A stretch of DNA of 7,824 bases, from NCBI GenBank assembly GCA_009995705.1, contig JAADBR010000164.1, positions 1 to 7,824 on the forward strand, in the 5' to 3' direction. The position numbers and the translations under genes are program-made. Positions within the stretch are counted from its first letter, which is position 1, and each line of letters opens with the position of its first letter. This document shows, one piece after another, positions 5,164 through 7,824 of the stretch. Under the pieces are notes generated by a model, which had not been told where the DNA came from, ran no database searches, and saw nothing but the letters and a program-made list of their open reading frames with translations. Source of the DNA: Microcystis aeruginosa W13-11. Its GTDB lineage: Bacteria > Cyanobacteriota > Cyanobacteriia > Cyanobacteriales > Microcystaceae.

Positions 5164-5224
5164 TTTTCAGTGATCAGTGATCAGTGATCAGATGTGAGTT
5201 TTAAGTTCACTGATTACTGAAAAA
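5164..5224. repeat. Heptamer/hairpin repeat, copy 2
   Basis: The same unit as at 4775-4836, but with three TGATCAG heptamers instead of four. After the heptamers the 27 bp up to ATTACT are identical to copy 1. TTTTCAGTGATCAGTGA (5164-5180) pairs with the segment 5207-5223 with one wobble. It ends 34 bp before the hisB start, so the hisB promoter must lie in or beside it. Together with copy 1 it encloses the MITE-like element and the nested palindrome, and the four repeats account for the whole tonB-hisB gap. Confidence 0.8.
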
Positions 5225-5257
5225 ACCCTCATCTCCCTAGTCCATATTTTTACTTAA

Positions 5258-5887
5258 ATGATTTCCACTTCCCAGATCCCCGATTCTTTTGTCTCACCTT
5301 GCCGTCGCGCCTCGGTTAGTCGTACTACCAAAGAAACCGATGTAGAGGTGACGATCGATCTTGATGGTAGCGGCAATTGTCGCGCCCAGACAGGAATTCC
5401 CTTTCTTGACCATATGTTGCAGCAAATCGCCTCCCACGCTGCGATCGATCTCGATGTACGCGCCACCGGAGATCTAGAAATTGATGACCATCACACCAAT
5501 GAAGACGTGGGAATCACCCTCGGACAAGCTTTGCTGCAAGCTTTGGGGGACAAAAAAGGGATCGTCCGTTTCGGGCATTTTGTCGCCCCTCTCGATGAAG
5601 CTTTAGTGCAGGTTGCCCTCGATTTTTCTGGTCGCCCCCACCTCAGTTATGGTCTAGAAATTCCCACCCAAAGAGTGGGAACCTACGATACTCAGCTAGT
5701 GCGGGAATTTTTCGTCGCTTTGGTCAATCACAGTCAAATAACCCTACATATTCGCCAATTAGACGGGATTAATTCCCATCATATTATTGAGGCTACTTTT
5801 AAAGCTTTTGCCCGGGCTATGAGTATGGCCATAGCGATCGATCCCCGTCGCGCTGGTATAATTCCCAGTTCTAAGGGAGTTTTATAG
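5258..5887 (+). CDS. hisB: Imidazoleglycerol-phosphate dehydratase
   Basis: HisB removes water from imidazoleglycerol phosphate to give imidazole-acetol phosphate in histidine synthesis. The 209-residue product is the monofunctional form without the phosphatase domain found in enterobacteria. Metal-binding signatures are intact: FLDHMLQQ (Asp51-His52), DDHHTNED (76-83, His78 and His79) and [15 protein letters not shown] (His174, His175, Glu178). These residues bind the two manganese ions in the 24-subunit enzyme. [16 protein letters not shown] at 17-32 is the usual beginning of the fold, and the C-terminus IPSSKGVL is complete. The first 16 residues are a variable extension; ATG 5258 is the likely start, without a clear Shine-Dalgarno. 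No other his gene is adjacent, in keeping with the scattered his genes of cyanobacteria. It converges on thrC with a 29-bp gap. Confidence 0.97.
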   Translation: MISTSQIPDSFVSPCRRASVSRTTKETDVEVTIDLDGSGNCRAQTGIPFLDHMLQQIASHAAIDLDVRATGDLEIDDHHTNEDVGITLGQALLQALGDKKGIVRFGHFVAPLDEALVQVALDFSGRPHLSYGLEIPTQRVGTYDTQLVREFFVALVNHSQITLHIRQLDGINSHHIIEATFKAFARAMSMAIAIDPRRAGIIPSSKGVL

Positions 5888-5916
5888 AAGCACTGCTTAA
5901 CCGAATTAACGTTAGC
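5888..5916. other. Short convergent gap hisB-thrC
   Basis: Twenty-nine bases separate the two stop codons. A weak bulged stem (GCTTAAC with GTTAGC) can be drawn, but no convincing terminator is visible. Read-through would produce antisense RNA over either 3' end. Confidence 0.3.
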
Positions 5917-7026
5917 TTAGAAGCCCATAATTTGAGCCACTTGGGTTAATTCGGGAGCAATCCCAGATTTTAGTTGATTATTGCTGTGTTTTACCGCCGA
6001 ATCTGGGTCTTTTAGTCCATTTCCCGTTAAAACACACACTACGGTGGCCCCATCGGGAACCTGTTGATGCACTTTTAATAATCCTGCCACAGAAGCGGCG
6101 CTGGCCGGTTCACAGAAAACCCCCTCTTGGCCCCCTAAAATCCGATAGGCCGCCAATATTTCCTCATCGCTGACCGCGTGAAATTGCCCCTGACTAGCGT
6201 GACTAGCAGCCCAAGCTTTTTCCCAGTTAGCGGGGTTGCCGATACGGATAGCCGTGGCTAGGGTTTCGGGATGGTCAACTGGTTGTTTGGAGATAAAAGG
6301 GGCAGCCCCAGCGGCCTGAAAACCGATCATTTTCGGCAGCTGGTCAGATTTACCTATCTGGTGATACTGACAGAATCCCATCCAATAGGCGCTAATATTG
6401 CCCGCGTTACCCACGGGAATACATAACCAGTCGGGGGCATTACCCAAAACATCGACAATCTCGAAAGCGGCGGTTTTTTGACCCTCTAAACGGTAGGGAT
6501 TGACGGAATTGACTAAAGTTACGGGATAATTTTCTGATAGTTGGCGGACAATCTTGAGGGCATCATCGAAGTTGCCATTAATAGCGATGACTTCCGCTCC
6601 GTACAATAAAGCTTGGGCTAATTTTCCTAAGGCCACATAACCGTCGGGGATAATCACAAAGGCCCGCATCCCTGCACGTCTTGCATAGGCTGCCGCCGCT
6701 GCCGAAGTATTCCCAGTGCTGGCACAAATCACTGCTTTTGCCCCTTCTTCCTTAGCTTTCGAGATGGCCATGGTCATGCCCCGGTCTTTAAAGCTGCCAG
6801 TGGGATTTAAACCATCATATTTGACAAAAACCTTGACATCGCGCCCGATTTGTGCTGAGAGATAGGGGGCGGGGATCAGGGGTGTATTGCCTTCTAGGAG
6901 GGTAATTACAGGGGTTTTACTGCTTACGGGCAGAAATTGGCGATATTCTTCGATCAAACCGCGCCAGCCGCCGATAGACGAGGATTTAGTGGGTGATTGG
7001 GGGATCGATCGAGAAATAATTGTCAT
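5917..7026 (-). CDS. thrC: Threonine synthase
   Basis: ThrC converts O-phosphohomoserine to threonine and phosphate using pyridoxal phosphate. The 369-residue product belongs to the fold-type II PLP enzymes. [14 protein letters not shown] (43-56) precedes the cofactor lysine in [11 protein letters not shown] (Lys80). [19 protein letters not shown] holds the substrate and carboxylate loop, and [15 protein letters not shown] supplies the glycine-rich loop that cradles the PLP phosphate. [13 protein letters not shown] lies near the C-terminus. The length suits the shorter bacterial class typified by the Thermus and Bacillus enzymes. The first 20 residues are a variable serine-rich leader. The ATG at 7024-7026 is preceded by AAGG at a very short distance, so the start is only fairly sure. 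A possible promoter on the minus strand is TTAACT (7093-7098) and TAAAAT (7068-7073), with a long 19-bp spacer. Confidence 0.96.
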   Translation of the reverse strand: MTIISRSIPQSPTKSSSIGGWRGLIEEYRQFLPVSSKTPVITLLEGNTPLIPAPYLSAQIGRDVKVFVKYDGLNPTGSFKDRGMTMAISKAKEEGAKAVICASTGNTSAAAAAYARRAGMRAFVIIPDGYVALGKLAQALLYGAEVIAINGNFDDALKIVRQLSENYPVTLVNSVNPYRLEGQKTAAFEIVDVLGNAPDWLCIPVGNAGNISAYWMGFCQYHQIGKSDQLPKMIGFQAAGAAPFISKQPVDHPETLATAIRIGNPANWEKAWAASHASQGQFHAVSDEEILAAYRILGGQEGVFCEPASAASVAGLLKVHQQVPDGATVVCVLTGNGLKDPDSAVKHSNNQLKSGIAPELTQVAQIMGF

Positions 7027-7284
7027 AGCCTTAAGGATACAGATTTGATTAGATGGCCTAATTTCCCATTTTATCCAATAAGCAGGCCAAAAAGTTAATC
7101 TCGATCGCCCGATTGGGATTCATGGGGGTTAAAACAGGGACAGGGAGATGAAAGGCAGTAACAGCCAATAAATGACCTTTTTGGTCAAAAAATAGCTATT
7201 ATATCGCTATAAATCTGATTTTTTGCCCTTTTTTTTTCAAAAGTTGATTCAATTAGCTGGTTATAATTAAATTGAAGATGGCTC

Positions 7285-7334
7285 CCCCCTTAATCCCTAG
7301 GGTTGATTCATGAATCAACCCTACCTTGAGGGGG
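7285..7334. repeat. Nested 50-bp palindrome with a perfect 26-bp core
   Basis: The core 7298-7323 is a perfect palindrome whose half is TAGGGTTGATTCA. It is flanked by CCCCCTTAA (7285-7293) and TTGAGGGGG (7326-7334), which pair over 9 bp with one wobble across a small internal loop. Extruded, it is one long hairpin of about 22 bp, the form of a small hairpin MITE or repeat family. Confidence 0.8.
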
Positions 7335-7367
7335 TTTGATCCCCCCTGCCCCCCTTGATAAGGGGGG
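7330..7367. repeat. C/G-run hairpins following the palindrome
   Basis: CCCCCCTT (7349-7356) pairs perfectly with AAGGGGGG (7360-7367) around the loop GAT. GGGGG (7330-7334) can also pair with CCCCC (7341-7345), competing with the outer arm of the preceding palindrome. The plus strand reads GATCCCCCCTGCCCCCCTTG at 7338-7357, a sequence style often seen repeated in cyanobacterial genomes. Confidence 0.65.
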
Positions 7368-7526
7368 TGTCTGACAGTTTTTAACACCTACCTACTTAGT
7401 GCCAGATTAATTTCTTAGCTAGGATAGGCAAGAGGCATCTGAAAAAAATTCTCCTGTCTCCTGTCACGGCTGCTGGCAGTAATTTTGCCAGCATCTGATG
7501 TTCAGTTCAAACTCAAGCAACTATGT

Positions 7527-7700
7527 TTGACGTTCCCCGCTCTAAAGAGACGGGGATTCTTCGTTCATTGAGTCTCCATTAGCAAGCAAGATTTCTCCAA
7601 CCAACCAAGAGGGAATCTCTCCCGAAGCGTTTAAAGTTTGCGTGCGCCCCACGCGACTTAATCCCTTTTGCAAGATGTTTAAAGCGGCGTTTCTGTCTCG
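7527..7700 (-). ncRNA. Predicted omega RNA region of the TnpB element
   Basis: In this family the guide RNA is transcribed across the tnpB 3' end into the element end, with the guide taken from flanking DNA. Here a stem pairs TCCCCG plus CTC (7534-7542) with GAG plus CGGGGA (7547-7556, one bulged base, loop TAAA), right over the stop codon and 4 nt from GTCAA. The guide would begin with the flank just outside 7527 (minus strand ACATAGTTGCTTGAG). The 5' limit is a guess from known omega RNA sizes. Confidence 0.45.
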
Positions 7701-7824
7701 ACAATCTGTGTATCCACAATGAGGACAAACATGGGTTCGAGTAGATAGCGACTTTTGGACTTTTTGTCCACAATTAGCACAATTTTGAGACGTATTATGA
7801 GGTGAGACAGCGATAGTTAACTTG
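7542..7824 (-). CDS. tnpB: RNA-guided endonuclease TnpB, C-terminal fragment
   Basis: Read on the minus strand from 7823, the frame gives 93 residues to a TAG at 7542-7544. It contains the zinc ribbon NCANCG and HVCPHCGYTDC (Cys15/Cys18 and Cys33/Cys36 of the visible part) and the RuvC-III motif CRDRNAALNIL, in which Asp43 of the fragment is catalytic. SPHNTSQNCANCG is a hallmark of the family. TnpB is the transposon-encoded relative of Cas12: it cuts DNA guided by an RNA made from the element's right end, helping the element persist at a site. The N-terminal part is cropped by the window, not necessarily missing. The tail GEIPSWLVGEILLANGDSMN is of normal length. The class (IS605 or IS607 companion) is not decided by this fragment. 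Confidence 0.9.
   Translation of the reverse strand, partial: KLTIAVSPHNTSQNCANCGQKVQKSLSTRTHVCPHCGYTDCRDRNAALNILQKGLSRVGRTQTLNASGEIPSWLVGEILLANGDSMNEESPSL

Larger units (their letters stand above)
7027..7526. other. Non-coding stretch between thrC and the TnpB element
   Basis: No gene is seen in these 500 bases. Besides the possible thrC promoter (7068-7098), there is a small stem TGACC/GGTCA around TTTTT (7173-7187), the stacked palindrome at 7285-7367, a tandem CTCCTGT heptamer pair (7451-7464), and the stem TGCTGGCA/TGCCAGCA (7471-7478 with 7486-7493, 7-nt loop). It reads as a repeat-rich target zone in which the TnpB element inserted. Confidence 0.5.
7527..7824 (-). mobile_element. IS200/IS605-type TnpB element, right end (partial)
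   Basis: The right part of a TnpB-bearing element enters from the window edge: the tnpB 3' end, a hairpin over its stop codon, then on the minus strand GGGGAACGTCAA. TCAA (plus-strand 7527-7530) matches the right cleavage tetranucleotide known for IS608-like elements, so the end is placed there. Any tnpA and the left end with its target motif lie outside. Confidence 0.6.

Noticed and set aside
4775..5224. CRISPR array
   Set aside because: The repeated units are contiguous heptamers plus a hairpin, with only two distant copies, no regular spacers and no cas genes.
7173..7187. Intrinsic terminator at TGACC-TTTTT-GGTCA
   Set aside because: On the plus strand the stem is followed by A's, and on the minus strand the following T-run is interrupted and the stem lies upstream of thrC, where no gene ends.
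7579..7773. Open frame of 64 codons on the minus strand at the right edge
   Set aside because: It is out of frame with the TnpB zinc ribbon and RuvC-III motif, which occupy another minus-strand frame over the same bases.

Overview
The window looks like chromosomal DNA from a unicellular cyanobacterium, most likely Microcystis or a close relative. The evidence is a cyanobacterial-type Hfq divergent from dapF, a high-light-inducible protein (HLIP), three HIP1 octamers (GCGATCGC at 194, 1420 and 4399), heptanucleotide tandem repeats, and several hairpin repeats of the kind that crowd Microcystis intergenic DNA. The genus is inferred from general familiarity, not from a search.

Layout. Positions 1-160: start of an IS607-type serine-recombinase gene (minus strand, cut by the window edge) and its upstream tandem repeat. 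324-636: hfq (minus), with a possible mini-ORF downstream. 699-1544: dapF (plus). 1550-1591: nested hairpin between convergent genes. 1603-1877: an HLIP gene (minus) with a Shine-Dalgarno, a promoter and HLR1-like repeats. 1988-2362: a promoter with a consensus -35 and a long, strongly structured leader or RNA gene. 2364-3053: an unrecognised protein. 3250-4764: a TonB-like proline-rich protein with an unusual tail after its TonB domain. 4775-5224: a repeat nest (two copies of a heptamer/hairpin repeat flanking a 202-bp MITE-like element and a nested palindrome). 5258-5887: hisB. 5917-7026: thrC (minus, convergent with hisB). 7027-7541: a non-coding stretch with a stacked palindrome. 7527-7824: right end of an IS200/IS605-type TnpB element (minus, cut by the window edge) with a predicted guide-RNA hairpin.

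Function. The core genes are housekeeping: dapF (meso-diaminopimelate for lysine and peptidoglycan), thrC (threonine) and hisB (histidine). They do not form an operon; each is separately oriented and separated by repeats. Hfq, the HLIP and the TonB-like protein link the region to pilus or post-transcriptional control, light stress and envelope energetics. Two unrelated transposable elements, both on the minus strand, bound the core block.

The parts least explained by known annotation are the structured transcript candidate at about 2023-2362 with its downstream unknown gene, the C-terminal extension of the TonB-like protein, and the repeat nest before hisB. No complete new system is evident.
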